Shown here piece after piece: positions 16,326 to 25,364 of a stretch of DNA of 64,000 nucleotides. The notes under the pieces are model-generated. The model ran no database searches and was not told the origin of the DNA. It was given only the letters and a program-made list of their open reading frames with translations. The translations under genes were made by a program, and so were the position numbers. This stretch comes from an uncultured Subdoligranulum sp. (lineage in GTDB: Bacteria; Bacillota; Clostridia; Oscillospirales; Ruminococcaceae), in assembly GCA_945830575.1 (NCBI GenBank), contig CALZZE010000008.1, positions 30,310-94,309 on the forward strand, given 5' to 3'. The stretch's first letter is position 1, and the number at the start of each line of letters is the position of its first letter.

Positions 16326-17563
16326 TGAACGCATGGAAACGGTTTGCCGCGCTCTGCGCCGCACTGACCCTCACCGCCGCGCTGGCGCTGCCCGCTGCGG
16401 CGGAAGAAATTGAAGTCACCGAGGACATCACAGTCTCCGGCGACTACGACTGGACCCGCTTCGCCGGGGACAACATCACCCTCAATGTCTACAACTGGGG
16501 CCTGTATATTTCGGACGGCTCGGACGACAGCGTCAACGTGCTGTCCGCCTTTGAGGAGCTCACCGGCATCAAGGTGAACTACACCACTTTTGACTCCAAC
16601 GAGAGCCTGTACGCCAAGATGAAATCCGGCGGCGCCAGCTATGATGTGATTTTCCCCTCGGAGTATATGGTGGGTAAAATGGCCGCGGAGGGGATGCTGG
16701 CGGAGCTGAACTACGACAACATTCCCAACATTGCCAACGTGGGTGAGGCGTATCTGGGCTGGGATTTTGACCCGGAAAACCGCTGGTCGGTGCCCTACAT
16801 GTGGGGCACCACGGTGCTGATCTACAACACCACCATGGTGGAGGAGGCTCCCACCAGCTGGGACGCGCTGTGGGACGTCCGCTACGCGAACAATGTTCTG
16901 ATGTTCAACAACTCCCGCGATGCCTACGCCATCGCCGCCAAGCGGAAGGGATTGTCCCTGAACCCCGCCAGCGTGGAGGAGGTCGATACCGTGATGGGGG
17001 ACCTGAAAGCGCAGAAAAGCGTGGTGCAGGCCTACGTCATGGATGAAATTTTCGACAAGATGGAGGGCGGCGAGGCCGCGCTGGCGCCCTATTATGCCGG
17101 TGATGCCCTCGTCATGATCGAGGAAAACCCCGACCTTGCGGTGGTGCATCCTGAAGAAGGCGTGAACTTCTTTGTGGACAACATGTGCGTGCCCGCCAAC
17201 GCCAAGCACAAGGAGGCCGCCGAGCTGTTCATCAACTATCTGTGCGAGCCGTCCGTGGGGCTGGCCAACTGCGATTACATCGGCTATTCCACCCCGCTCA
17301 CCGAGGTGTGGGAGGAACTGGACGATGACCTGAAGTACAGCGAGGTGGCCTATCCCGGCAAGGAGGTCATGGACAAGGCGGAGGTGTTCATCACGCTGCC
17401 CGAAGAAGTGAATGCCGCGCTGGACGCCCAGTGGAGCGAGATGAAAAGCTACGAGGAGGGCGGCAGCGGCTGGATGATCGTGGTGTTCCTTCTCGCCGCG
17501 GTGGCGCTGTCCTGCTTCAACATCTGGCGCAAGCTGCGCAAAAAATCCCGGGACAATTATTGA
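16325..17563 (+). CDS. potD: Polyamine-binding protein PotD with a C-terminal membrane anchor
   Basis: A 412-residue substrate-binding protein. Residues 1-26 are a signal peptide ending ALPAAA. The mature domain opens with LNVYNWGLYIS, the usual PotD/PotF start, and contains YDVIFPSEYM and YMWGTT. There is no lipobox cysteine at the cleavage site. Instead a hydrophobic stretch, about residues 383-400, is followed by a lysine/arginine-rich tail (RKLRKKSR), a C-terminal anchor with the binding domain outside. Most Gram-positive PotD proteins are lipoproteins, so this is unusual. It is the last gene of potABCD and is followed by a terminator. Confidence 0.93.
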   Translation: MNAWKRFAALCAALTLTAALALPAAAEEIEVTEDITVSGDYDWTRFAGDNITLNVYNWGLYISDGSDDSVNVLSAFEELTGIKVNYTTFDSNESLYAKMKSGGASYDVIFPSEYMVGKMAAEGMLAELNYDNIPNIANVGEAYLGWDFDPENRWSVPYMWGTTVLIYNTTMVEEAPTSWDALWDVRYANNVLMFNNSRDAYAIAAKRKGLSLNPASVEEVDTVMGDLKAQKSVVQAYVMDEIFDKMEGGEAALAPYYAGDALVMIEENPDLAVVHPEEGVNFFVDNMCVPANAKHKEAAELFINYLCEPSVGLANCDYIGYSTPLTEVWEELDDDLKYSEVAYPGKEVMDKAEVFITLPEEVNAALDAQWSEMKSYEEGGSGWMIVVFLLAAVALSCFNIWRKLRKKSRDNY

Positions 17564-17572
17564 GAATTGCAC

Positions 17573-17604
17573 AAAGCACCCTGCTTGCGCGGCAGGGTGC
17601 TTTT
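17573..17604 (+). terminator. Terminator of potABCD
   Basis: A 12-bp stem AAAGCACCCTGC (17573-17584) with GCAGGGTGCTTT (17592-17603), closed by a 7-base loop and ending in a T-tract. A weak promoter for the next gene (TTGCGC 17585, TATACT 17609-17614, 18-base spacer) overlaps its right arm. Confidence 0.85.
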
Positions 17605-17649
17605 GTGGTATACTACAATTTATTGAACTATTGAGAAGGAGAACACACC

Positions 17650-18387
17650 ATGACAACGCCGGAATACGAGAAGGTCTTTCAGGTTTTCCGCCATGACGGA
17701 GACCATCTGGGAAATATGAAGCCCGGTGCGCTGCTGCGTTGTGCCCAGCAAATCGCCACCGAACACGCCGAGAACGCCGGCCTCACCGACGCCGTCTACA
17801 CCGAGACCCACACCGCCTTTGTGCTGGCCAAGATGGCGCTGCATCTTGCCCGCCCGGTGCGGGTGGATGAGCTGCTCACGGTGGTCACCCAGCCGGAGCG
17901 CACCAAGCGCGCTGTGAACAAGCGCATCACCCGGGTGCGGGACGAAAAAGGGGAGGAGGTTGCCCTGCTGGACAGCCGATGGGTGCTCATTGACACGGAA
18001 AAACGCGCCATTCTGCGCACCCGTCCGGCACAGTTCGACGAGTCGTGGGCGCAGGATGTGCCCTGCGAGCTGCCCATGAAAATGACCAAGGCCAAGTGGG
18101 AGGACTGCACTCCGCTGGGGCAGCGCACGGCTGCCTACTCCCTGTGCGACATGAACGGGCATCTGAACAACACCCGCTACGCCGACATCGTCTGCGACGC
18201 GCTGCCCATGGAGGTGTGGGACGCCGGTACGGTGCAGGACATGCTGATTTTTTATCACCGGGAGGTGCCGAGAGGGCAGACCTTTGAGTTGGCCCGCGCT
18301 CAGACCGGCGACAACCAGTGGTATGTGGCCGCCCGCCGGGACGGTCAGTCCGCCTTTGAGGCCAGCGTGAGCTTCCGTCCGCTGTAA
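17650..18387 (+). CDS. Acyl-ACP thioesterase family protein
   Basis: A 245-residue double hot-dog thioesterase that releases fatty acids from acyl carrier protein. The second half has the catalytic signature DMNGHLNN (Asp167, Asn169, His171), and the first half includes HTAFVLAKM and the strand LDSRWVLIDTEKRAI. The start ATG 17650 has GAAGGAG upstream. It is convergent with a DegV fatty-acid-binding protein; a shared role in lipid handling is possible but only inferred. No fatty-acid synthesis gene is in the window. Confidence 0.88.
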   Translation: MTTPEYEKVFQVFRHDGDHLGNMKPGALLRCAQQIATEHAENAGLTDAVYTETHTAFVLAKMALHLARPVRVDELLTVVTQPERTKRAVNKRITRVRDEKGEEVALLDSRWVLIDTEKRAILRTRPAQFDESWAQDVPCELPMKMTKAKWEDCTPLGQRTAAYSLCDMNGHLNNTRYADIVCDALPMEVWDAGTVQDMLIFYHREVPRGQTFELARAQTGDNQWYVAARRDGQSAFEASVSFRPL

Positions 18388-18397
18388 ACAACGCAAA

Positions 18398-18423
18398 ACC
18401 GCCGCCCGGCTCCGGGCGGCGGT
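18398..18423. terminator. Hairpin between convergent thioesterase and degV genes
   Basis: A 12-bp GC-rich stem ACCGCCGCCCGG with CCGGGCGGCGGT and a minimal loop, flanked by AAAA on the left and ATTTT on the right. It probably ends transcription in both directions. Confidence 0.75.
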
Positions 18424-18428
18424 ACATT

Positions 18429-19268
18429 TTAGTAGGTGATAATGATGCCCTGGTCCTGTGCGTAAAAGCTGCACAGGCCGGAACAGGGGAGAATGGTGAT
18501 GTCCGCCGCGGGCCATTTGGCGTGGATGCCATGCTCCAGCAGATCGCAGGCGTTCTGGTTGTCGCAGTGGCTGATCTGCACCGGGCGGGTGCCGTCGTAG
18601 CCGTCCTCGTTCATCTGCTCCAGAATTTTCGCCAGCACCCGGGTCTCGCCGCGGGTCTTGAAGAAGAAGTCGATTTTTCCGTCCGGCGTGCGGCGGCCCA
18701 GCACGCGCATGTTCAGCCGCCCGGCGATAAAGCCCACCACCTTGCTGACGCGGCCGGCCTTGGCAAGGTTCTCAAAGCTGGCCAGCGCAAACAGGATGTG
18801 TCCCTCGTCGTTGAACTGCTGTACCGCGGCGCAGACCTCCGCAAAGCTCTTGCCCTCTCCGATGAGCCGGTTGGCCAGCTTGGCGGCCCCCGCCAGCGCA
18901 CCGGCGCAGCTCAGGGTATCCAGAATGAAAATCTTCTTTTCGGGGTAATCTTCCAGTACCATCTCCCGGGCGGACAGCGCCGCGTTGTAGCTGCCCGAAA
19001 GGTTGTGGCTGATGGTCAGGGCCAGCACGTTGTCCGCCTGCAGGAAATATTCCGCCCATTCCTCGGGGCTGGGACAGGCCGTGGTGCTGGCGCCGTTGAA
19101 GTCCGTCATGGCCTGCAGCATCTGCCCCACGTTCAGCGTGGGAAGATCCACATATTCCCGGCTGCCCACGCGGATCTTGAAGGGGGCCAGCGCAAACTGC
19201 ACCCCCGGCGCAGGGGCGGGCAGCTCCCGGATCTCACAAGAAGTGTCGGACACGATCATCCATGCCAT
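18429..19268 (-). CDS. DegV family fatty-acid-binding protein
   Basis: A 279-residue DegV-fold protein. It begins MAWMIVSDTSCEI, has the STTACPSPEEW loop and LTISHNLSGSYNAA, which build the fatty-acid pocket, and SFENLAKAGRVSKV. In Gram-positives such proteins (FakB type) hold a fatty acid for phosphorylation by FakA; no fakA is visible here. The start at 19268 has GGGAGGT upstream. It has its own promoter. Confidence 0.9.
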   Translation of the reverse strand: MAWMIVSDTSCEIRELPAPAPGVQFALAPFKIRVGSREYVDLPTLNVGQMLQAMTDFNGASTTACPSPEEWAEYFLQADNVLALTISHNLSGSYNAALSAREMVLEDYPEKKIFILDTLSCAGALAGAAKLANRLIGEGKSFAEVCAAVQQFNDEGHILFALASFENLAKAGRVSKVVGFIAGRLNMRVLGRRTPDGKIDFFFKTRGETRVLAKILEQMNEDGYDGTRPVQISHCDNQNACDLLEHGIHAKWPAADITILPCSGLCSFYAQDQGIIITY

Positions 19269-19329
19269 GATGAGACCTCCCTTTCCGGGTCAAAGCCGGA
19301 AAATGAATTTAGAACATCGTTCAATTCTT

Positions 19330-19358
19330 ATTATATCGGGCCGGCGCCCGCCCGTCAA
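19330..19358 (-). promoter_or_regulatory. Promoter of degV
   Basis: On the minus strand: TTGACG (19358-19353), a 17-base spacer and TATAAT (19335-19330). The leader contains a small hairpin, TTTCCGG with CCGGAAA. Confidence 0.8.
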
Positions 19359-19397
19359 GCCGAAAATGAGCGAACTGTAAAACCTTGCTGTCCTGCC

Positions 19398-19426
19398 TTG
19401 CACTTCCCCTGCAAATGGAGTATAAT
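19398..19426 (+). promoter_or_regulatory. Promoter of the SGNH hydrolase gene
   Basis: TTGCAC (19398-19403), a 17-base spacer and TATAAT (19421-19426). Confidence 0.8.
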
Positions 19427-19478
19427 ATAAACGGGGGACGAGGGCAGTATCTCCCCAATGAGTTTATTGGAGAATGTT

Positions 19479-20471
19479 ATGGCTGATTTTTATACCTATC
19501 GCAAAGAAGTAAACAGTCGCCGCCGGCGTCATCGGATGATGATCGTGCTGGTGGTGCTGCTGATGATTTTGTGCGCCGCCGCGGGGATGTTCTGGTTCCG
19601 CCGCACGCCGCCGCAGGAGCCAGTCAACGAACCGGTGGAGACGCAGGAACCCGAGATCACGCCCACGCCGGAGCCAACACAGGCTTCCGTTTCGGAGGGG
19701 CCGCGCCGCCTGCTGCCGGAGGTGGACGAAGCCGCGTGGAACACTTCCACGCCGGTGGAATCCACGCTGGATCAGGAGTACCGCAGCACCGACGCCCGCA
19801 TGGTGGCCTTGCCTGCCGGGCAGCGTGTGTCGGACAGCTATTTCAACACCGTGACCTTTGTGGGCGACTCCATTGCCTCGGGCCTTGGCATTTACAGTAC
19901 CGGCATCGGCAATGCCCAATACTGCACCTATGTCAGCGCCAGCGCCAACTCCTTTGTGAACAACGCCAGCATGAAAAACGCCGTCACCGGCGCGACCGAG
20001 ACGCCGCTGGAGGCGGTGCCCGCCACCCAGCCGGACGCCCTCTATATTCTGGTGGGCACCAACAATCTGGTGTCACAGGGCAATGAGGAAGGCTTTCTGG
20101 CCTATTACGAGCGCATGATCGACATGCTGCGGGAGCGCCTTGCCCCCGGCGTGGAAATCTATCTCCAGTCCATCCCCGGCGTGCAGGAGACCGTTGTCCA
20201 GTCCAAGCCGGGCCTTGACAACGCCCGCATCGAGACCGTCAACAATATGCTGGCCAATCTGGCGCTGCGCAAGGGCTGCTATTTCCTGAATATCGGGGAG
20301 GCGCTCAATCAGGCGGACGGCAGCCAGATGGACGAGTACACAACCAAGGACGGCATCCATTTCAACGCGCAGGGCTATGCCGCGTGGCGGGAGTATCTGT
20401 ACGATCATGTGGCGTACAACAGCCGCACCATCTACGAAGGGCGCAATCCCTACAAAATTTTCGGAAAATAA
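19479..20471 (+). CDS. Membrane-anchored SGNH/GDSL hydrolase
   Basis: A 330-residue protein with a basic N-terminus, a membrane segment at about residues 20-39, a proline/glutamate-rich linker (about 43-85) and an extracellular SGNH hydrolase domain. Block I is VGDSIASG (Ser131), block III GTNN (193-196) and block V DGIHFN. Such enzymes are esterases, often removing O-acetyl groups from cell-wall glycans; the substrate here is unknown. I start at ATG 19479, six bases after GGAG, rather than at the in-frame ATG 19458. Confidence 0.83.
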   Translation: MADFYTYRKEVNSRRRRHRMMIVLVVLLMILCAAAGMFWFRRTPPQEPVNEPVETQEPEITPTPEPTQASVSEGPRRLLPEVDEAAWNTSTPVESTLDQEYRSTDARMVALPAGQRVSDSYFNTVTFVGDSIASGLGIYSTGIGNAQYCTYVSASANSFVNNASMKNAVTGATETPLEAVPATQPDALYILVGTNNLVSQGNEEGFLAYYERMIDMLRERLAPGVEIYLQSIPGVQETVVQSKPGLDNARIETVNNMLANLALRKGCYFLNIGEALNQADGSQMDEYTTKDGIHFNAQGYAAWREYLYDHVAYNSRTIYEGRNPYKIFGK

Positions 20472-20518
20472 AGCGGTCATCCAGCATGTTCCGCCCCGCA
20501 AAAGTTCAACTTTTCTGA

Positions 20519-20557
20519 CCCCATACATGGCAAAAAATGCCTTGTATGGGGCTTTTT
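20519..20557 (+). terminator. Terminator after the SGNH hydrolase gene
   Basis: A long stem CCCCATACA-T-GGC with GCC-T-TGTATGGGG around an A-rich loop, followed by CTTTTT. Confidence 0.85.
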
Positions 20558-20654
20558 CGTCCAAAAGCACAAGCGAACTGCAAGAAATGTGGAAAAGTTG
20601 CACAAAACCTAAAAATCACTCACGAAAATTTTAGCAGTTTATTACAGAAAAACC

Positions 20655-20686
20655 TTGAAATTCCCGTGCAAAAAGGTTAATATAAT
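20655..20686 (+). promoter_or_regulatory. Promoter of the glycogen operon
   Basis: TTGAAA (20655-20660) with TAATAT (20678-20683) at 17 bases; an overlapping TATAAT (20681-20686) would need a 20-base spacer. Bases 20558-20654 hold nothing else I recognise. Confidence 0.6.
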
Positions 20687-20737
20687 AGTAGCAAAACAAT
20701 GACGGCACTCTGCCGCCAAACCAAAGGGGAGATCAAG

Positions 20738-22846
20738 GTGAAACAACAACAAACCGAATCCAAACATTCCGATTTGCCCATTTACCTGTTCAACCAAGGC
20801 AGCAACTTTGAGGCGTACCGTTACCTTGGCGCGCATCTGTGTGAGCAAAACGGAGAGGCGGGCGCGGTGTTCCGTGTCTGGGCGCCTCACGCCAAAGCAG
20901 TGTCCGTTGTGGGCGACTTCAACAGCTGGGTTCCCGGGACGCATCCCATGGCCAAGGTTCAGCAGGACGGCGGCATCTGGGAACTGTTCATTCCCGGCAT
21001 CAAGCAGTACGATGTGTACAAATACTGCATCACCACCCGCAACGATGAGCTGCGCTACAAGGCAGACCCCTACGCTTTCCATACCGAGACCCGTCCCTCC
21101 AACGGCAGCAAGGTGTATGACATCGGCGGCTACCAGTGGGGCGATGCGGAGTGGAACGCGCAGGCGCAGAAAAAGGATGTCATCAACGAACCGATGTCCA
21201 TCTACGAGCTGCACGCCGGCAGCTGGAAGATGAAGGACCCGGAAAATGAAATTCCCTATAATTATTCCGAACTGGCAGACGAGCTGATCCCCTACATAAA
21301 GGAAATGGGCTACACCCACGTGGAGCTGCTGCCCATCACTGAGTATCCCTTTGACGGGTCCTGGGGCTATCAGGTCACCGGCTACTTTGCCCCCACCAGC
21401 CGCTACGGCACGCCCCATGATTTCATGGCCTTTGTGGACAAGCTCCATCAGGCTGGTATCGGCGTGATCCTGGACTGGGTGCCCGCCCACTTCCCCAAGG
21501 ACGGCTACGGCCTGTACATGTTCGACGGTGAGGCCTGCTACGAGGATCCCAACCCCCGCCGCGGCGAGCATAAGGAATGGGGCACCATGGTGTTCAACTA
21601 TGGCATGAATCAGGTGCAGAGCTTCCTGGTGTCCAGCGCGCTGTTCTGGATCGAGCAGTACCATGTGGACGGTCTGCGCGTGGACGCGGTGGCCAGCATG
21701 CTGTATCTGGACTACAACCGCAAGGACGGAGAGTGGGAGCAGAACAAGAACGGCGGCAAGGAAAATCTGGAGGCCATCTCCTTCCTGCAGAAGATGAACA
21801 CCACCATCCTGTCCCGCTATCCCCACAAGATGATGATCGCCGAGGAATCCACCGCATGGCCGCTGGTGACTAAGCCCGCGTCGGACGGCGGTCTGGGATT
21901 CAACTTCAAGTGGAACATGGGTTGGATGAATGACATGCTCTCCTACATGAAGACCGACCCGCTGTTCCGCGCCGGCAATCATGGCAAGGTGACCTTCAGC
22001 TTCTTCTACGCCTTCAGCGAGAATTTTGTGTTGCCCATCAGCCATGACGAGGTGGTGCACGGCAAGTGCAGCCTCATCAACAAGATGCCCGGCGACTACG
22101 AGGCCAAGTTCTCCAACCTGCGCACCTTCTACGGCTACATGTTCGCCCACCCGGGCAAGAAGCTGCTGTTCATGGGTCAGGAGTTCGGCCAGTTCATCGA
22201 GTGGGACGAAAAGAAACCGCTGGACTGGATGCTCCTCGGCTACGAAAAGCACCAGCAGCTGCAGCAGTACGTCAAGGACCTGAACCGCTTCTACGCCGAG
22301 ACCCCCGCCATGTGGCAGGTGGATTACAGCTGGGAAGGGTTCCAGTGGATCGTGCCGGATGACAACCAGCAGTCCGTCATTGCCTTCCTGCGCCGCGACG
22401 CCGAAGGCAAGATGGTCATGGTGGTCTGCAACTTCAACCCCGTCCTGCGCGAAGGCTACAAGATGGGTGTGCCCAATCCCGGCACCTACAAGGAGATCCT
22501 CAGTTCTGACGATGTGAAGTACGGCGGCTCTGGCCTGCACAACGAGCCTCTCAAGAGCAAGAAGGGCGAACAGCACGGCTTTGAGCAGTATATTTCCATC
22601 ACGCTGCCGCCCATGTCCACCATTTACCTGTCGGTTCCCGCAGCCCGGAAGCCCCGCGCCAAAAAGGCTGAGGCCAAGGAAGAAAAGCCCGTAAAAAAGA
22701 CCGCCAAAGCCGCCGAGAAAGCGAAGGCTCCCGCCGCGGAAAAGCCCGCCCGCAAGCCCCGCGCCAAGAAGGCTGAGGCACCCCAGCCCGCGCAGGATGC
22801 GCCCGCGCCCAAGCGCCGCGGCCGTCCCCGCAAGACCGAGGGCTGA
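20738..22846 (+). CDS. glgB: 1,4-alpha-glucan branching enzyme with AT-hook-like tail
   Basis: A GH13 enzyme that makes alpha-1,6 branches in glycogen. The N-terminal CBM48 (VFRVWAPHAKAVSVVGDFN) is followed by the barrel with DGLRVDAVASM (nucleophile Asp), EESTAWP (acid Glu) and ISHDEVVHGK. The GTG start at 20738 is chosen because AAGGGGAG lies six bases upstream; 702 residues result. The last 67 residues (636-702) are rich in Lys, Ala and Pro, contain the 11-residue repeat ARKPRAKKAEA twice, and end in KRRGRPRKTEG, a good AT-hook. Such tails are typical of DNA-binding proteins and not of GlgB. It heads glgB-glgC-glgD-glgA. Confidence 0.95.
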   Translation: MKQQQTESKHSDLPIYLFNQGSNFEAYRYLGAHLCEQNGEAGAVFRVWAPHAKAVSVVGDFNSWVPGTHPMAKVQQDGGIWELFIPGIKQYDVYKYCITTRNDELRYKADPYAFHTETRPSNGSKVYDIGGYQWGDAEWNAQAQKKDVINEPMSIYELHAGSWKMKDPENEIPYNYSELADELIPYIKEMGYTHVELLPITEYPFDGSWGYQVTGYFAPTSRYGTPHDFMAFVDKLHQAGIGVILDWVPAHFPKDGYGLYMFDGEACYEDPNPRRGEHKEWGTMVFNYGMNQVQSFLVSSALFWIEQYHVDGLRVDAVASMLYLDYNRKDGEWEQNKNGGKENLEAISFLQKMNTTILSRYPHKMMIAEESTAWPLVTKPASDGGLGFNFKWNMGWMNDMLSYMKTDPLFRAGNHGKVTFSFFYAFSENFVLPISHDEVVHGKCSLINKMPGDYEAKFSNLRTFYGYMFAHPGKKLLFMGQEFGQFIEWDEKKPLDWMLLGYEKHQQLQQYVKDLNRFYAETPAMWQVDYSWEGFQWIVPDDNQQSVIAFLRRDAEGKMVMVVCNFNPVLREGYKMGVPNPGTYKEILSSDDVKYGGSGLHNEPLKSKKGEQHGFEQYISITLPPMSTIYLSVPAARKPRAKKAEAKEEKPVKKTAKAAEKAKAPAAEKPARKPRAKKAEAPQPAQDAPAPKRRGRPRKTEG

Positions 22847-22901
22847 TGAATTACTTTGTACACCATCGGCGAAAGCCGAAATGTAAGGGGAGAAAATTAT
22901 T

Positions 22902-24122
22902 ATGGCAAAAGAAATGATCGCAATGATTCTGGCCGGCGGCCGCGGTTCGCGTCTCTACGCGCTGACCGATAAGCTCGCCAAGCCCGCAGTGCCGTTTGGC
23001 GGAAAGTATCGTATTATCGACTTCCCGCTGTCCAACTGCGTCAACTCCGATATCGACACGGTCGGTATCCTCACCCAGTACCAGCCGCTGCTGCTCAATG
23101 AGTACATTGGCAATGGCCAGCCCTGGGACCTGGACCGTCTGTACGGCGGCGTCCATGTGCTGCAGCCCTACGAGCAGGCCTCCGGCTCTGACTGGTACAA
23201 GGGCACGGCGAACGCCATCTACCAGAACATTGGCTTTATCGACCGTTACGATCCCAAGTACGTCATCATCCTTTCCGGCGACCAGATCTGCAAGCAGGAT
23301 TATGCCGACTTCCTGCGTTTCCATAAGGAGAAGAACGCCGAGTTCTCTGTGGCCGTCATGGAAGTGCCCTGGAGCGAGGCACCCCGTTTCGGCCTGATGG
23401 TCACCGATGAGAATGACCGCATCAGCGAGTTCCAGGAGAAACCCAAGAACCCCAAGAGCAATCTGGCGTCCATGGGCATCTACATTTTCAACTGGGATGT
23501 GCTGAAGAAGTACCTCACCGAGGATGAGGCCGACCCCACCTCCGACAACGATTTTGGCAAGAACGTCATTCCCGCCCTGCTGCGTGACAACCGCCGTATG
23601 TTCGCCTACCGTTTTGACGGCTACTGGAAGGACGTGGGCACCATCTCCAGCCTGTGGCAGGCCAACATGGAAGTGCTGGATCCCAACAACTCCGGCATCA
23701 ACCTGTTCGATGAGAACTGGAAGATCTACTCCCGCAACTCCGGCCAGCCCTGCCAGAAGATCGGCAGCGACGCCACCATCGTCAACTCGATGATCACCGA
23801 AGGCTGCAAGATCAACGGCACTGTCAAGCACTCCATCCTGTTCCCCGGCGTTGTGGTGGAAAAGGGCGCCACCGTGGACGGCGCAGTCGTCATGGGCGGC
23901 ACCGTCATCAAGGCGGGTGCGACCGTGACCCACTGCATCGTGGCCGAGAACGTCACGATCGAAGAGGGCGCCACCGTGGGCAAGATGCCCGAGGGCGGCA
24001 TGAACATTGAGGAGCCGGGCGAGGTCGCCACTGTGGGCTCCGGCGTCAAGATCGGCAAGGGCGCCACTGTGACCGCCAATGCCATGATCCGTGAAGATGT
24101 AAAGGATGGTGAGGTACAATGA
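22902..24122 (+). CDS. glgC: Glucose-1-phosphate adenylyltransferase
   Basis: A 406-residue enzyme making ADP-glucose from glucose 1-phosphate and ATP. It shows the nucleotide loop LAGGRGSRL, the [15 protein letters not shown] segment and a C-terminal left-handed beta-helix with hexapeptide repeats ([19 protein letters not shown]). AAGGGGAG precedes the ATG. It overlaps glgD by four bases; in Firmicutes GlgC and GlgD form a mixed complex, with GlgC as the main catalytic chain. Confidence 0.97.
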   Translation: MAKEMIAMILAGGRGSRLYALTDKLAKPAVPFGGKYRIIDFPLSNCVNSDIDTVGILTQYQPLLLNEYIGNGQPWDLDRLYGGVHVLQPYEQASGSDWYKGTANAIYQNIGFIDRYDPKYVIILSGDQICKQDYADFLRFHKEKNAEFSVAVMEVPWSEAPRFGLMVTDENDRISEFQEKPKNPKSNLASMGIYIFNWDVLKKYLTEDEADPTSDNDFGKNVIPALLRDNRRMFAYRFDGYWKDVGTISSLWQANMEVLDPNNSGINLFDENWKIYSRNSGQPCQKIGSDATIVNSMITEGCKINGTVKHSILFPGVVVEKGATVDGAVVMGGTVIKAGATVTHCIVAENVTIEEGATVGKMPEGGMNIEEPGEVATVGSGVKIGKGATVTANAMIREDVKDGEVQ

Positions 24123-25243
24123 CAAGCAACAACGGAAACGCTCTCGGCGTGATTTTCGCCAATACTTATGACAACCTTGTACCCGAGCTGGTGACGGAGC
24201 GCTCCATGGCCTCCATCCCCTTCGGTGGCCGCTACCGCATGATCGACTTCGTGCTGTCCAACATGGCCAACGCCGGTGTGGACAACATCTCCATCATCGT
24301 GCGCCGCAACTATCACTCCCTGATGGACCATCTCGGCTCCGGCCGTGAATGGGACCTGACCCGCAAGCGCGGCGGTCTGAACATCGTGCCTCCCTTCGCT
24401 GACCGCGGCGTCAAGCTGTACGCCGGCCGCGTGGACGCTCTGGACAGCATCCTCAGCTGGCTGGAAGCGCAGAAGGAGCAGTATGTCATCCTGTCTGACG
24501 CGTTCACCGCCATGAACTTTGACTTCGCCAAGCTGGTGGCCACCCACGCTGCCTCCGGCGCGGATGTGACCATGGTCTACAACCGCGGCGAGATCCCCGA
24601 GGGCGCCCGCAACGACAACTACACCATCAAGATCGACAACGGCCGGGTGGTGGAGCTGCTCTCCAACGACTACCGCCCCGGTGTGCACAATCTGTCCCTG
24701 AACATCTACGTCATCGAGCGCGAGAGCCTCATCCAGCTGGTGCGTGACGCGGCGGTTCGCGGCATGATCTACTTTGAGCGCGACATTCTGGCCCGCAACC
24801 TCAGCCTGCTCAACGTGCAGGCCTACGAGTTTGAAGGCTATGTTTCCCGCATCACCGACATGAAGAGCTACTTCGATGAGAACATGCGTCTGCTGGAGGA
24901 CGGCAGCATGGAGCAGCTGTTCGATTCCGGCAACCCCATCTACACCAAGATCCGCGACGACAACCCCACCCGTTATCTGGACGGCAGCGCTGTCAAGAAC
25001 AGCGTTGTGGCTGACGGCTGCGTTATCGAGGGCGTTGTGGAGAACTGTGTGCTGTTCCGCGGCTGCCAGGTCAAGCCCGGCTCCGTGGTCAAGAACAGCG
25101 TGCTGATGCAGGACACCGTGGTCGAGTCCGGCTGCGATGTGGAATATGTTGTGACCGATAAGAACGTCCATATCACGCAGGATAAGAAACTCACCGGCAC
25201 TGACACCTTCCCGGTCTTTGTCGCCAAGGGCCACACGGTCTAA
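24119..25243 (+). CDS. glgD: GlgD, regulatory subunit of glucose-1-phosphate adenylyltransferase
   Basis: A 374-residue GlgC paralogue. The glycine-rich nucleotide loop of GlgC is replaced by [15 protein letters not shown], while [12 protein letters not shown] and the C-terminal beta-helix ([17 protein letters not shown]) are kept. Loss of the loop is why GlgD is seen as non-catalytic but stimulating GlgC. It overlaps glgC by four bases. Confidence 0.95.
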   Translation: MTSNNGNALGVIFANTYDNLVPELVTERSMASIPFGGRYRMIDFVLSNMANAGVDNISIIVRRNYHSLMDHLGSGREWDLTRKRGGLNIVPPFADRGVKLYAGRVDALDSILSWLEAQKEQYVILSDAFTAMNFDFAKLVATHAASGADVTMVYNRGEIPEGARNDNYTIKIDNGRVVELLSNDYRPGVHNLSLNIYVIERESLIQLVRDAAVRGMIYFERDILARNLSLLNVQAYEFEGYVSRITDMKSYFDENMRLLEDGSMEQLFDSGNPIYTKIRDDNPTRYLDGSAVKNSVVADGCVIEGVVENCVLFRGCQVKPGSVVKNSVLMQDTVVESGCDVEYVVTDKNVHITQDKKLTGTDTFPVFVAKGHTV

Positions 25244-25302
25244 AACCTATTAACCTACAATGGCAAGGCTCCACCATCTCCCCGGAGCTTTGCCTGCATG
25301 GG

Positions 25303-25340
25303 GGAACGGGGGAGAATACCTCTCCCGTTCCTTTCTTTTT
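25303..25340 (+). terminator. Internal terminator/attenuator between glgD and glgA
   Basis: A 12-bp stem (25303-25314 with 25320-25331, one G-T pair) with a 5-base loop is followed by TTTCTTTTT. A second hairpin, GGCAAGGCTCC with GGAGCTTTGCC, lies just upstream (25262-25294). With no clear promoter ahead of glgA, it probably lowers glgA expression relative to glgBCD. Confidence 0.7.
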
Positions 25341-25364
25341 GATTACAGGATACGGAGGAAACCT

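Noticed and set aside
20642..22576. Long minus-strand open frame opposite glgB
   Set aside because: Shadow of the branching enzyme, whose catalytic motifs are all on the plus strand.
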